In this document: positions 1-7,310 of the stretch, piece by piece
Layout of the letters: each line of letters starts with the position of its first letter
Position numbering within the stretch: the first letter of the stretch is position 1
NCBI GenBank assembly: GCA_003170035.1
Contig: PMZX01000373.1
Coordinates: 5,665 to 18,735, forward strand
Reading direction: 5' to 3'
Origin: Myxococcales bacterium
Lineage (GTDB): Bacteria; Myxococcota_A; Polyangia; Fen-1088
Length of the DNA stretch: 13,071 bases
Made by a program: the position numbers and the translations under genes
The notes under the pieces: model-generated
Database searches by the model: none
Seen by the model: only the letters and a program-made list of their open reading frames with translations
What the model was told of the DNA's origin: nothing

Positions 1-170
1 GGCGCGGCGAAGCCGCGGGGGCAGGTGGCGGGGCGGGCAGGTCCGAGTGCCTGCAGGGCCTTGTCGGCCGGATTCTAAGCGTCATCCCGATCTTCGCCCG
101 GGCGTCGGGCATCTGAAACTTGTCTCAGCCTCATTCACGTGCCCCTATCAAGGGGTCTAGACCAAGCGGA

Positions 171-2009
171 ATGCCATACGCTTCGCTCAGGGATTGCGTC
201 GATGACCTGGAGCGGACGGGCCAGCTCCGCCGGGTGGACGTCGAGGTCGATGCACACCTAGAGGCGGCTGAGATCCAGCGCCGCGTGTTCCGCGCCCGCG
301 GCCCGGCTCTCTACTTCGTGCGGGTCAAGGGTTGCCGCTTTCCCATGGTCAGCAACCTGTTCGGGACCATGGACCGCGCGCGCTTCATCTTTCGCGACGG
401 TTTGGATAGGGTCCGCCGCCTCATCGAGGTGAGGGCCGATCCGGGCGCGGCTTGGAAAAACCCTCTGCGCTACGCGGGCGTACCCTTGACCCTGTTGCGT
501 ATGCGGCCCAAGCGCGTGGCGGGCGGTCCAATCTTCGCCGGCCAGGCCGAGGTCGCCGATCTGCCGCAACTTCAGTGCTGGCCTGACGACGGCGGGGCCT
601 TCATCACGTTGCCCCAGGTGTACAGCGAGGATCCAGAACGGCCGGGTCCTGGCCACAGCAACCTGGGCATGTATCGCATCCAGCTTTCCGGTGGCCAGTA
701 CCAGCCGAACTGCGAGGTGGGCCTGCACTATCAGATCCACCGTGGCATCGGCGTGCACCACGCGGCCGCCATCCGGCGCGGCGAGATCCTGCGCGTGAAC
801 GTATACCTGGGCGGCCCACCGGCCATGACCCTGGCCGCGGTCATGCCGTTGCCCGAAGGCGTGTCCGAGCTGGCGTTTGCCGGCGCGCTGGGCGGCCGGC
901 GCGTTCGGCTGGCCGAGCAGAAAGGCTGGCCTTTGCCTGTGCACGCGGACGCTGACTTCTGCCTGCTTGCAGAGGTGGATCCGGACGTGCGCAAGCCCGA
1001 GGGGCCGTTCGGCGATCACCTGGGCTACTACAGCCTGGCGCATAGTTTTCCCGTTCTGCGCGTGCGCCGGATCTATCATCGCGCGGAGGCCATCTGGCCG
1101 TTCACCGTGGTCGGCCGGCCGCCCCAGGAGGACAGCGTTTTCGGCGCCCTCATCCACGAGATCACAGGGGCACTGGTTTCGTCGGCGCTTCCAGGCGTAC
1201 ACGCGGTGCACGCGGTGGACGCTGCGGGAGTGCACCCGCTGCTGCTCGCCCTGGGCAGCGAGCGCTACGTGCCGTTCGAAGAGCGGCAAGAGCCGCAGGA
1301 ATTGCTCACCCAAGCCAACGCCATCCTGGGACAGGGCCAGCTCTCCCTAGCCAAGTACCTGTTCATGGCGGCGGCGGAAGACGATCCGCGGCTGGACGTG
1401 CGCGACGTTAGCGCGTTTCTCCAGCATGTTCTGGCCCGGGTCGACTGGCGCCGCGACCTTCATTTCCAGACCCAGACCACCATCGACACGCTGGACTACT
1501 CGGGTACAGGCCTGAACCGAGGCTCCAAGCTGGTGGTGGCCGCCGTGGGGCGGCCGCGGCGAGCCCTACCGACGGCGCTGCCGCCTGGCCTGCACCTGCC
1601 CGAGGGCTTTTCCGACCCACGCGTGTGCCTGCCTGGTGCGCTCGCGGTGCGCGCGCCTGCAACTGGCTCCCAGGGCCTGGCAGAAGACTTCGCAGCGTTC
1701 TGCGCCGCTTTCCGGGCCGACGATCCCTTGTGCGCGTTCCCGCTGGTGGCTCTGGTCGACGACAGCGAGTTTTGCAGCCGCAGCCTCGACAATTTCCTCT
1801 GGGTGACTTTTTCGCGATCGAATCCAGCGGCGGATGTGGGCGGAATCGAGGCGGCCACGGTCCACAAACACTGGGGCTGCCGGGGATCGCTGGTGATCGA
1901 CGCCCGCCGCAAGCCTCAGCACGCGCCCATCTTGGTGGAGGATCCCCAGGTCACCGCCCGCGTCGATCGTCTATTCGCCGAGCACGGGCCGCTCGCGGGC
2001 ATCGAATAG
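171..2009 (+). CDS. ubiD: UbiD-family prenylated-FMN-dependent decarboxylase, long form
   Basis: Family role: non-oxidative decarboxylation of aromatic or alpha,beta-unsaturated acids with prenyl-FMN supplied by a UbiX partner, often in ubiquinone or menaquinone synthesis. Seen: counted from ATG 171 (612 aa), NLGMYR lies at 164-169, GLHYQIHR at 184-191, EGPFGDHLGYYS at 277-288 and GRPPQED at 315-321, all in the order of the UbiD core. The C-terminal third has FLWVTFSRSNP, KHWGC and DARRKPQHAP, which fit the long UbiD subgroup (about 600 aa) rather than the roughly 490 aa E. coli type. I chose ATG 171 because MPYASLRDCVDDLERTGQLRRV is a typical UbiD N-terminus. An in-frame TTG at 120 would add 17 unconserved residues. 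Neither start has a well-placed SD. No ubiX or quinone gene lies in the window, so the substrate is unknown. The gene converges on the lipoprotein gene. Confidence 0.93.
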   Translation: MPYASLRDCVDDLERTGQLRRVDVEVDAHLEAAEIQRRVFRARGPALYFVRVKGCRFPMVSNLFGTMDRARFIFRDGLDRVRRLIEVRADPGAAWKNPLRYAGVPLTLLRMRPKRVAGGPIFAGQAEVADLPQLQCWPDDGGAFITLPQVYSEDPERPGPGHSNLGMYRIQLSGGQYQPNCEVGLHYQIHRGIGVHHAAAIRRGEILRVNVYLGGPPAMTLAAVMPLPEGVSELAFAGALGGRRVRLAEQKGWPLPVHADADFCLLAEVDPDVRKPEGPFGDHLGYYSLAHSFPVLRVRRIYHRAEAIWPFTVVGRPPQEDSVFGALIHEITGALVSSALPGVHAVHAVDAAGVHPLLLALGSERYVPFEERQEPQELLTQANAILGQGQLSLAKYLFMAAAEDDPRLDVRDVSAFLQHVLARVDWRRDLHFQTQTTIDTLDYSGTGLNRGSKLVVAAVGRPRRALPTALPPGLHLPEGFSDPRVCLPGALAVRAPATGSQGLAEDFAAFCAAFRADDPLCAFPLVALVDDSEFCSRSLDNFLWVTFSRSNPAADVGGIEAATVHKHWGCRGSLVIDARRKPQHAPILVEDPQVTARVDRLFAEHGPLAGIE

Positions 2010-2043
2010 AAAAACGGCGAGGAGGGTGGTCCCGCCTCGCCGT
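2010..2043 (-). terminator. Intrinsic terminator of the Cys-rich lipoprotein gene
   Basis: A perfect 9-bp stem (2014-2022 with 2035-2043) is extended by an inner GGG/CCC pairing around a TGGT loop. On the minus strand it is followed directly by a run of T (2014-2010). The U-tract exists only in that direction, so it serves the lipoprotein gene, whose stop codon lies 18 bases upstream. It abuts the ubiD stop codon at 2007-2009. Confidence 0.85.
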
Positions 2044-2061
2044 GAATCCGTCAGCGGGCGT

Positions 2062-2715
2062 CTACTTGCAGAAGCCGTAAGACTGTACGATCCCGAGGAA
2101 CTGATTGCAGGCAGCGTCGCCTTGGGCGATAATGGTGGCGCACTCCTGTTGCAGCTGCGCAGCGGCAGTGCCGCTCACGGCGCTGAGGGTACTGCAGCAC
2201 TGGCCGGCGGCCGTGCAGCCGCCCGTGCCCGGCGTGACACTGGTATAGGTCGCGGTGTTGGTATAGGTCGCGGTATTGGTGCTGGTCCCGCCGCTCGTAG
2301 TCGGCGTGCAGACCGGTGACGTACACTGAAGCGCGCACGTGACCATGGTCTGGAACGCGGAAGCGCAATTCGCATCGTTCGTCACGTTCGTCGCGTAGCA
2401 GATTCCGTCGCAGGTCGTCGCCGTGGCGTCGCAGGGGCAGGCCATTTCGCAGGTCATGTAGGCCGCGCAGGGACCAGAGAAGTTCCCGCTGGCATAGCCG
2501 CTGCCGAAGGCCGCCTTGAGTTGGGCGTCACAGGCGGTCTCGAGGCACTGCACGTAGGCATCCTCTCCGGTGCAAGTCTGGGTCGAGCTCGAGGCGCATT
2601 GGCCGGTCAGTGAGTTTCTCCCGTTGGGATTCGTGCTGGCCTTGTTACTGCTGCTCCCGCCACAGGCCGCGCTCAGCACGATCCCAATCCCAAGACACAG
2701 TGTAAGTACTCGCAT
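2062..2715 (-). CDS. Cys-rich secreted lipoprotein, unknown function
   Basis: A 217-aa protein. Its N-terminus MRVLTLCLGIGIVLSAAC is a lipoprotein signal peptide with a lipobox-like LSAAC; lipidation at Cys18 is inferred. A Ser/Asn/Thr linker follows, then about 20 cysteines in two clusters: a larger one over roughly residues 40-135, including CEMACPC and CDGIC, and a C-terminal one beginning GCTAAGQCC. A Thr-rich linker with repeated TNTATY joins them. The pattern suggests a disulfide-stabilised exported protein; similar Cys-rich lipoproteins are common in myxobacteria. ATG 2715 is preferred over longer frames because AAGGAG (2721-2726) sits 5 bases upstream and the signal peptide starts exactly there. 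The gene has its own promoter-like element and terminator, so it is probably monocistronic. No enzymatic motif was recognised. Confidence 0.82.
   Translation of the reverse strand: MRVLTLCLGIGIVLSAACGGSSSNKASTNPNGRNSLTGQCASSSTQTCTGEDAYVQCLETACDAQLKAAFGSGYASGNFSGPCAAYMTCEMACPCDATATTCDGICYATNVTNDANCASAFQTMVTCALQCTSPVCTPTTSGGTSTNTATYTNTATYTSVTPGTGGCTAAGQCCSTLSAVSGTAAAQLQQECATIIAQGDAACNQFLGIVQSYGFCK
2241..2282. repeat. 18-bp tandem repeat in the lipoprotein linker
   Basis: Two adjacent 18-bp units (2241-2258 and 2259-2276) differ at one base, and a partial third begins at 2277. On the minus strand they encode the repeated hexapeptide TNTATY in the Thr-rich linker between the two Cys clusters. 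The unit is a multiple of three, so copy-number change would alter linker length without a frameshift. Confidence 0.8.
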
Positions 2716-2757
2716 TAGGGCTCCTTCCATTCTTGTTGGGTAACCGTAGGTCGGGTG

Positions 2758-2786
2758 AGTGTGGGCAAATGCACGCTTCTTGTCAA
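2758..2786 (-). promoter_or_regulatory. Putative sigma-70-type promoter for the lipoprotein gene
   Basis: On the minus strand a perfect -35 TTGACA (2786-2781) is followed after 17 bases by CACACT (2763-2758), a weak -10 that keeps the key A and final T. Transcription would start near 2751 and give a leader of about 35 bases including the SD AAGGAG. The -35 match is strong and the -10 poor, so this is a prediction. Confidence 0.5.
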
Positions 2787-2790
2787 CGAT

Positions 2791-2808
2791 CGAGGGACGA
2801 GTCCCTCG
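2791..2808 (-). terminator. Hairpin after the pseudouridine synthase gene, possible terminator
   Basis: CGAGGGA (2791-2797) pairs with TCCCTCG (2802-2808) around a CGAG loop. It lies 24 bases past the stop of the upstream minus-strand gene and just before the lipoprotein -35 box. There is no T-run after it in either direction, so it is not a classical intrinsic terminator. It could still attenuate read-through or protect the 3' end. Confidence 0.35.
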
Positions 2809-2831
2809 GTCTCTCCTAGGACGGGCCACGT

Positions 2832-3749
2832 TCAAAGTCCCCTCATGTACTCGACCAGATCCTCAGGCAACGGGCTTTCGATCGTGACGGGCTCGCGCGT
2901 GTGCGGGTGGGGAAAACACAGGCGGGCCGCGTGCAGGGCATGGCGGGACAGGCCGTCAAAGGCCGCCAGCAGATCGGGCGTGAGACCGGCATCGCAATAG
3001 TCCATGAAGGCCTGTTCGCTGGCCCCGTACAGCTTGTCTCCCACGATTGGGTGTCCGATGGAGGCAAGGTGGACACGGATCTGGTGTTGCCGTCCGGTCT
3101 CGGGTGAGGCCTCGACCAGCGCGTGTTCGGCAAAGCAGCGCACCACACGGAAGCGCGTCACCGCGGGCAAGCCGTCGGGTGCGACGCCCATCATGATGCG
3201 CGTCCGGGTGTCGAGCAGCCGCATCGGCCGATCGATCACGCCCTCAGCGTCTGCCGGCACGCCGTGTACCAGGGCCAGGTAGCTCTTCTTGACCAGCCGC
3301 TGGGCGAAGGCGCGCTTCAAAAACGAGGCCGCCACCCGACCGCGCGCTACCAGAAGGACGCCCGACGTTTCGCGATCTAGGCGGTGACAGATCTGCAGCG
3401 CCTCGCTGGGGAAACGCTCGCGCAGCAGCGCGACCAGCGTGTTCTTCCAGAACTTGGCCGTGGTGTGCATGGGAAGCCCAGCCGGCTTGTCGAGGGCCAG
3501 GAAGGTTTCATCCTCGGCCAGAATGTCGAAGTGCCGGGGCACTTCGGGCTCTATCGGGGCGGGACGGTCGACGATGATTGTCTCGCCCGCCCGGACGCCC
3601 AACGCCGGTCGCGGCCGCCGTCCGTCGGACAGGCGGACCTGTTGCTCGATGATGGTCCGGATCTTCGCGCGTGACAGGCGCCGAATGCGATGTCTAAGGA
3701 AATGGTCGAGGCGCCAACCCTCGCACTCAGGGGGCACGCGCAGGCGCAA
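2832..3749 (-). CDS. RluA-family RNA pseudouridine synthase with S4 domain
   Basis: Converts specific uridines in rRNA or tRNA to pseudouridine. Seen in 305 aa: an N-terminal S4-like RNA-binding region at about 12-60 (RLDHFLRHRIRRLSRAKIRT), then the RluA catalytic domain with signature HRLDRETSG at 122-130. Asp125 is the expected catalytic residue. The motif ETGRQHQIRVHLASIGHPI and the following GDKLYG are also typical of RluA/RluC/RluD. The modified position cannot be told from sequence. The start is TTG at 3749, with GGGAG about 9 bases upstream. No ATG or GTG is in frame upstream before a stop, and the protein reads naturally from here. It is the last gene of an apparent operon, 72 bases after the RRM gene. 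Confidence 0.93.
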   Translation of the reverse strand: MRLRVPPECEGWRLDHFLRHRIRRLSRAKIRTIIEQQVRLSDGRRPRPALGVRAGETIIVDRPAPIEPEVPRHFDILAEDETFLALDKPAGLPMHTTAKFWKNTLVALLRERFPSEALQICHRLDRETSGVLLVARGRVAASFLKRAFAQRLVKKSYLALVHGVPADAEGVIDRPMRLLDTRTRIMMGVAPDGLPAVTRFRVVRCFAEHALVEASPETGRQHQIRVHLASIGHPIVGDKLYGASEQAFMDYCDAGLTPDLLAAFDGLSRHALHAARLCFPHPHTREPVTIESPLPEDLVEYMRGL

Positions 3750-3821
3750 CGGGATGATCTCCCGAGGCGCCTCGCAGCCATCAGCACTACCAGGGGCAGT
3801 CTCGATCGTGACCCCCGCTGC

Positions 3822-4385
3822 TCAATCCTCGTCGATGACGCCCTTCCAGCGCCAGTTGCCGCGCTCGCGCTCCTCGGGCTTGGGCCGTGTCGAGCGTTTC
3901 TTCTCTGGACGATCGCGCCGGCTATCGGGCTTGCCACTGGCGCGGTCGTGACCTGCCGCGCCGTCGGTAGGCGGGCGCGGCGGCCCGAAGTTCCGTTGTG
4001 ATCCGGCCGAAGGACCCGCAGGCCCCGAAAAGCGCGGGGCTCCTCCACCGGGGCCCGGGGGCCCACCCTGGGGCCGTGGACCGCCAAAGCGCGGGGGCCC
4101 ACTGGGGCCACCGGGCCGCGGCCCGCCGGGCGCTGCCCGGGCCTGGGCCTCCTCCACGATCAGCGCGCGGCCTTGCAGCAAGCGGCCGCCGAGTTTCTCG
4201 ATCGATTGCTTGGCACCATCCTCGGTGGCAGTTTCAACAAAAGCGAAACCGCGCGGGCGGCCGGTTTCGCGCTCGCAGGCCACACGGACACTGCGGACCT
4301 CAATGCCCTCGCTGGAGAAGGTTTCCTTGAGCTCCAGCTCGGTGACGGTGTAGGAGAGGTTGCCTACGAAAAGGCGCGTTCCCAT
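3822..4385 (-). CDS. RRM-domain RNA-binding protein with Pro/Gly-rich tail
   Basis: A 187-aa protein with one RNA recognition motif at about residues 3-79: RNP2 is LFVGNL (5-10) and RNP1 is RGFAFVE (45-51), both intact. This binds single-stranded RNA. After the RRM comes a disordered tail of about 105 residues: a Gly/Pro/Arg-rich stretch with repeated GGP and GPP (about 85-140), then a charged Lys/Arg/Glu/Asp-rich part ending WKGVIDED. Short bacterial RRM proteins of this type are known in cyanobacteria and several proteobacteria and are often linked to cold or stress. The role here is inferred from the domain only. ATG 4385 has GAGGA upstream. It sits 26 bases after the IHF-like gene, so probably one transcript. 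Confidence 0.93.
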   Translation of the reverse strand: MGTRLFVGNLSYTVTELELKETFSSEGIEVRSVRVACERETGRPRGFAFVETATEDGAKQSIEKLGGRLLQGRALIVEEAQARAAPGGPRPGGPSGPPRFGGPRPQGGPPGPGGGAPRFSGPAGPSAGSQRNFGPPRPPTDGAAGHDRASGKPDSRRDRPEKKRSTRPKPEERERGNWRWKGVIDED

Positions 4386-4411
4386 GAACTGCGTTCCTCG
4401 AAGTCTCGGTC

Positions 4412-4705
4412 TTACGGCGCGGCCGGGCGTTCACCGTTCACGCGGTCGCGTAACTCCTTCCCCACCTTGAAAGTTGGCGTCCGACGGGCCGCAATCTGGA
4501 TAGTCTCCCCCGTGCGTGGATTGCGCCCACTGCGCGCCGCGGACTCACGGACGGCGAAGGCGCCGAACCCCCGGAAGTCTATTCTCTCTCCCTTTGCCAG
4601 GCCTTCAGCCACGGCATCCAACAGGCAATCAATCGTCACTTCAACCTGAGGCCGGGGCAAACTCTGCCGTTGGGCCACGAGGTCCACCAGATCGGACTTT
4701 TTCAT
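4412..4705 (-). CDS. ihfB: IHF/HU-family DNA-bending protein, IHF beta-like
   Basis: A 97-aa nucleoid protein that binds and bends DNA. Its length and sequence fit the HU/IHF family. MKKSDLVDLVAQRQ matches the start of IHF beta; GERIDFRGFGAF is at about 39-50; the beta-arm RNPRTGETI carries the intercalating proline at residue 63; FKVGKELRDRVN is the C-terminal helix. The order and the RDRVN ending favour IHF beta over HU, but the family has many paralogues in delta-proteobacteria. ATG 4705 has AAGGAGAG upstream, with a rather long spacing of about 12 bases. It is the first gene of the apparent operon IHF-RRM-pseudouridine synthase, with a promoter-like element about 80-110 bases upstream. 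Confidence 0.94.
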   Translation of the reverse strand: MKKSDLVDLVAQRQSLPRPQVEVTIDCLLDAVAEGLAKGERIDFRGFGAFAVRESAARSGRNPRTGETIQIAARRTPTFKVGKELRDRVNGERPAAP

Positions 4706-4786
4706 CGGTCGCTTACTCTCCTTGTTTGCGTAGCGTTAATGTTGGGGTACGGAAAGCCCCTTACAGGCCGTCGGACATATCATTCT

Positions 4787-4816
4787 AGGATATGGCGTCG
4801 TATCGTTCATGGTCAA
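4787..4816 (-). promoter_or_regulatory. Putative sigma-70-type promoter of the IHF-RRM-RluA operon
   Basis: On the minus strand TTGACC (4816-4811) and TATCCT (4792-4787) are separated by 18 bases. This is five of six and four of six matches to consensus. The predicted start near 4780 gives a leader of about 75 bases. The rest of the gap 4706-4966 contains no credible gene. It holds a small CGAAG/CTTCG hairpin at 4895-4908 with no U-tract on the minus strand, and I found no clear terminator for the DUF2723 gene. Confidence 0.5.
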
Positions 4817-4966
4817 GTGCGGTCGCGTCTGCAGGGCGGGCTGCTTTTTCGTGGCACCATGCGTTGCGCCAGGCAGACGAACTGACCGGTCCCCCGAAGC
4901 TGACTTCGTCGGCGTTTCTTGATGGACCCGTCTCGGGTGGCGCGGATAGCGCCCCGGCCCCTGCGT

Positions 4967-7114
4967 TTATGGTTGCGTTCCTCCGCGGGCGTTTTGCAGA
5001 TAGGCGCGTACCGCGGGCAGGTCGGGGTCAGTCGCAGGAGCCATGGCTGCAAATAGATCCCACGCCTTGACCGTGCGGGGCGCGTAGGTCGGATCGAAGT
5101 GCGACAGGACCTGGTAGCCGATACCCAGGTTCTTGAAGATGGTTGGGTTGAATTCAAGCGCCCGGAGCCTGGGCTCGGCGGGGATGCCGAGCGCGGGCGA
5201 GCCGCCCGCTCGGCGCACGACCTCTTCGAGCAGATCTACTGCCCAGCGCGCCGGCGCTTCCGCATCGCCCATGCTGTGGCTGTACAGAAGAGCGAGCTGG
5301 GCTCGCGCGGCCTGGGTGTTGAGCGCCAGCTCACCCAGCATCTGTTCCCATGAGCCTTTAGGAAAAAGCAGCGCGGGCAAGGGATCGTAGTGGGCCATGG
5401 CCTCGCGGTCGCGTTCCGCCCATTGCTCAAAAGTGGGAAAGCGGTCGGCGGGGACCAAGGGATGGGTGAGGCCGGTGGTGGCCAGCTTGTAACCGTCCTT
5501 CCAGCTTTCGTCCCAGGTACCCAGTCGATCCAGCACCGCCAAAGGGCGGTTGCGGTTGGCGTCCAAGACCTGCTTGATGGTGAAACCGCCTGGGAGATAC
5601 ACGCCGGCCGGGATGGCCAGATCGGGGTGGCGGCGAACTACGCGCTCGCAGTACCAGCGGAAGCCCAACAACTGCTCGTCGAGGTGGATCACGTCGGGTC
5701 GCAGTTTTTCGACTTCATGGAAGTAGAAGACCGCGCCGGTCAAGTGATCGCCGATGGTGACCACGATGGCGTTGTTTGGCAGCGAAGCAAGAGCAGCGGA
5801 GACGAAATCGCGAAATACCGTGTTGCTGCGCTGACTGGAGCCGGCGTTGACCGCTGCGCCGGCCAGGAAGACCAGGCCCGCGCCAGCCAGGGAAAGCCGC
5901 GACAGCCGAGCCGTCGAGGCCGCGTGCGCCTCAAGCCGACGGAAGAGCCAGTCCCAGCCGATTCCAGCAGCCAGGGCCATGAGAAGGTCCGACTGGATAA
6001 AGAAACGGGACAGCACGGTTCGGTAGAGCGGCTTGGCCGTGGACATGTTGGACATAGCGCAAAAGACGAAGGCATAACCGAGCAGGAGAACGATTAGGAC
6101 GCGGGACTGCGCGCGGTCGGGTCGCTTGCGCGGAGCCAGGGCGAACGCGGCCACAGCCAGGAGCGGCCCCAATCCCAGCAGCCGTCGCAGCGATCCGCCC
6201 AACATCAAGCTGAGGGTGGAGAAGAACGTGCCGCTCTCGACGAAGGCATCGGCTTTGCTGCTGGCCTTGCCCAGGCTGAAGGTCCCGTAGTCGCGGCGCA
6301 GGAAGTGGTCAAGCAGGCCTGCGAGTGTGCCCTGGTCGCCCCACGAAACCGCAGCTGCCGACCGAGACGCAACGGCGAGGTAGGCGTAGGGCAGAAGACC
6401 CAGGACGCCGCAGAGAGAGGCCAGCCCCACCCCGGAAGCGCGCAACTCGCGTCGAGCAACCCAGAGCGAGCGCAGAAGGACAGGCGCCCCGACGAATGCG
6501 AAGGTGTGGTGGTTACCCATGCCGAGGCCGCAGACGAAAGCCAAGGCAAGTACCGGGCGCCGCGCCGGGGCACGTTCGATGTGCAGCCAGAGGTACAGCG
6601 CAAGGGCGCCGAACATGGCGTTCAGCCCGAACACCTCGGCCGAGGTGGCGTGGTGCCAGACCAGGGGGTTGGTGCCAAACAGCGCTGCCGCCAGCAGGCC
6701 TGCCGCGGCCCTTCCGGTCCATAGCTGCACGGTCGCGCAGAGGAGCCCGGCCGCGGCCGCAGCGGACACGGCGGAGAGGAGGTTCACGCGCCAAGCGATG
6801 CAAGGGCCGAAGGGCAGGGCCGCGAACAGCCGCGCCAGCAAGGCAAAGACGGGATAGCCCGGCGGATGGGGCACGCCGCCCGTGACCGCGGCGGCGGTCA
6901 ACTCGCCGCTATCCCCACCCACGACGGTGGGAGCCAGGGTGGCAACGTAGAGAGCCAACAAAATAGCGAAGGCCCCGAGTGGCGCGAGCCAGGGGCGCGC
7001 CGGAGCCACGGTCTCATCGGCCTGGGGTAGCACGCCGTCGCTCCCGGGCAGCCCAGTCGGCCGCGCGGGGCGGGCGTGGCCCGCGGGTCTACCGGCTCTC
7101 TGTTTTCGCCCCAT
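4967..7114 (-). CDS. DUF2723 / GT117-type membrane protein, candidate protein O-mannosyltransferase
   Basis: A 715-aa polytopic membrane protein. An N-terminal cytoplasmic stretch rich in Arg/Gly/Pro (1-40) precedes the first hydrophobic segment (about 42-65). The family hallmark follows: GGDSGE at 66-71, then GGVPHPPGYP at about 79-88, and RVNLLSAV. About ten hydrophobic segments run to roughly residue 420, followed by a soluble, probably periplasmic domain of about 290 residues. DUF2723 belongs to the GT-C fold group. The animal relative TMEM260 is an O-mannosyltransferase, so lipid-linked sugar transfer to exported proteins is inferred; the acidic D68/E71 would be catalytic. Donor and acceptor are unknown. 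ATG 7114 has no SD of its own, but a small ORF upstream overlaps it by 26 bases, which suggests translational coupling. Confidence 0.88.
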   Translation of the reverse strand: MGRKQRAGRPAGHARPARPTGLPGSDGVLPQADETVAPARPWLAPLGAFAILLALYVATLAPTVVGGDSGELTAAAVTGGVPHPPGYPVFALLARLFAALPFGPCIAWRVNLLSAVSAAAAAGLLCATVQLWTGRAAAGLLAAALFGTNPLVWHHATSAEVFGLNAMFGALALYLWLHIERAPARRPVLALAFVCGLGMGNHHTFAFVGAPVLLRSLWVARRELRASGVGLASLCGVLGLLPYAYLAVASRSAAAVSWGDQGTLAGLLDHFLRRDYGTFSLGKASSKADAFVESGTFFSTLSLMLGGSLRRLLGLGPLLAVAAFALAPRKRPDRAQSRVLIVLLLGYAFVFCAMSNMSTAKPLYRTVLSRFFIQSDLLMALAAGIGWDWLFRRLEAHAASTARLSRLSLAGAGLVFLAGAAVNAGSSQRSNTVFRDFVSAALASLPNNAIVVTIGDHLTGAVFYFHEVEKLRPDVIHLDEQLLGFRWYCERVVRRHPDLAIPAGVYLPGGFTIKQVLDANRNRPLAVLDRLGTWDESWKDGYKLATTGLTHPLVPADRFPTFEQWAERDREAMAHYDPLPALLFPKGSWEQMLGELALNTQAARAQLALLYSHSMGDAEAPARWAVDLLEEVVRRAGGSPALGIPAEPRLRALEFNPTIFKNLGIGYQVLSHFDPTYAPRTVKAWDLFAAMAPATDPDLPAVRAYLQNARGGTQP

Positions 7115-7229
7115 GAATGGACCAAGATAATGCCATGAAGTTCGGTATCCACCCGCGGCCTACAGGCGCGCGGTTTTTGCGCGATAGCACAAGACGGGTT
7201 TCCATCGACCAGGCCGTGAAATGCTCCAT
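7089..7229 (-). CDS. Putative 46-aa small ORF overlapping the DUF2723 gene start
   Basis: The ORF reads MEHFTAWSMETRLVLSRKNR... and ends ...HGAKTESR. Its ATG (7229) has an excellent SD, GGAAGGAG, with 8-base spacing, whereas the downstream DUF2723 ATG has none. Its stop codon (7091-7089) lies 23 bases inside the DUF2723 gene in another frame, a typical arrangement for translational coupling through ribosome re-initiation. The peptide is basic, without a signal peptide or recognised domain. It may be a leader peptide whose own product does not matter. It could also be chance, since the SD-ATG pair lies in a divergent promoter region. Confidence 0.45.
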   Translation of the reverse strand: MEHFTAWSMETRLVLSRKNRAPVGRGWIPNFMALSWSIHGAKTESR

Positions 7230-7310
7230 GGACACAGCTCCTTCCTGTTGTAGGCTCAGTAGCGAAAGGTGGTACAGAGGATGGACACCGATCTCGGAGG
7301 AGGACCGTCC

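Noticed and set aside
1..119. Possible upstream coding ends: a plus frame stopping at 76-78 and a minus frame with ATG at 85 running off the left edge
   Set aside because: Both are short, Arg/Pro/Ala-rich and have no SD or recognisable motif; neither can be supported over chance in GC-rich DNA.
258..1313. Minus-strand ORF of 351 codons opposite ubiD
   Set aside because: Shadow of a strongly conserved plus-strand gene; no family motif and no SD.
2241..2282. Tandem repeat considered as a CRISPR or iteron array
   Set aside because: Units are adjacent without spacers, only two full copies, and lie inside a coding linker.
4895..4908. CGAAG/CTTCG hairpin downstream of the DUF2723 gene as its terminator
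   Set aside because: No T-run on the minus strand and about 60 bases from the stop; only five base pairs.
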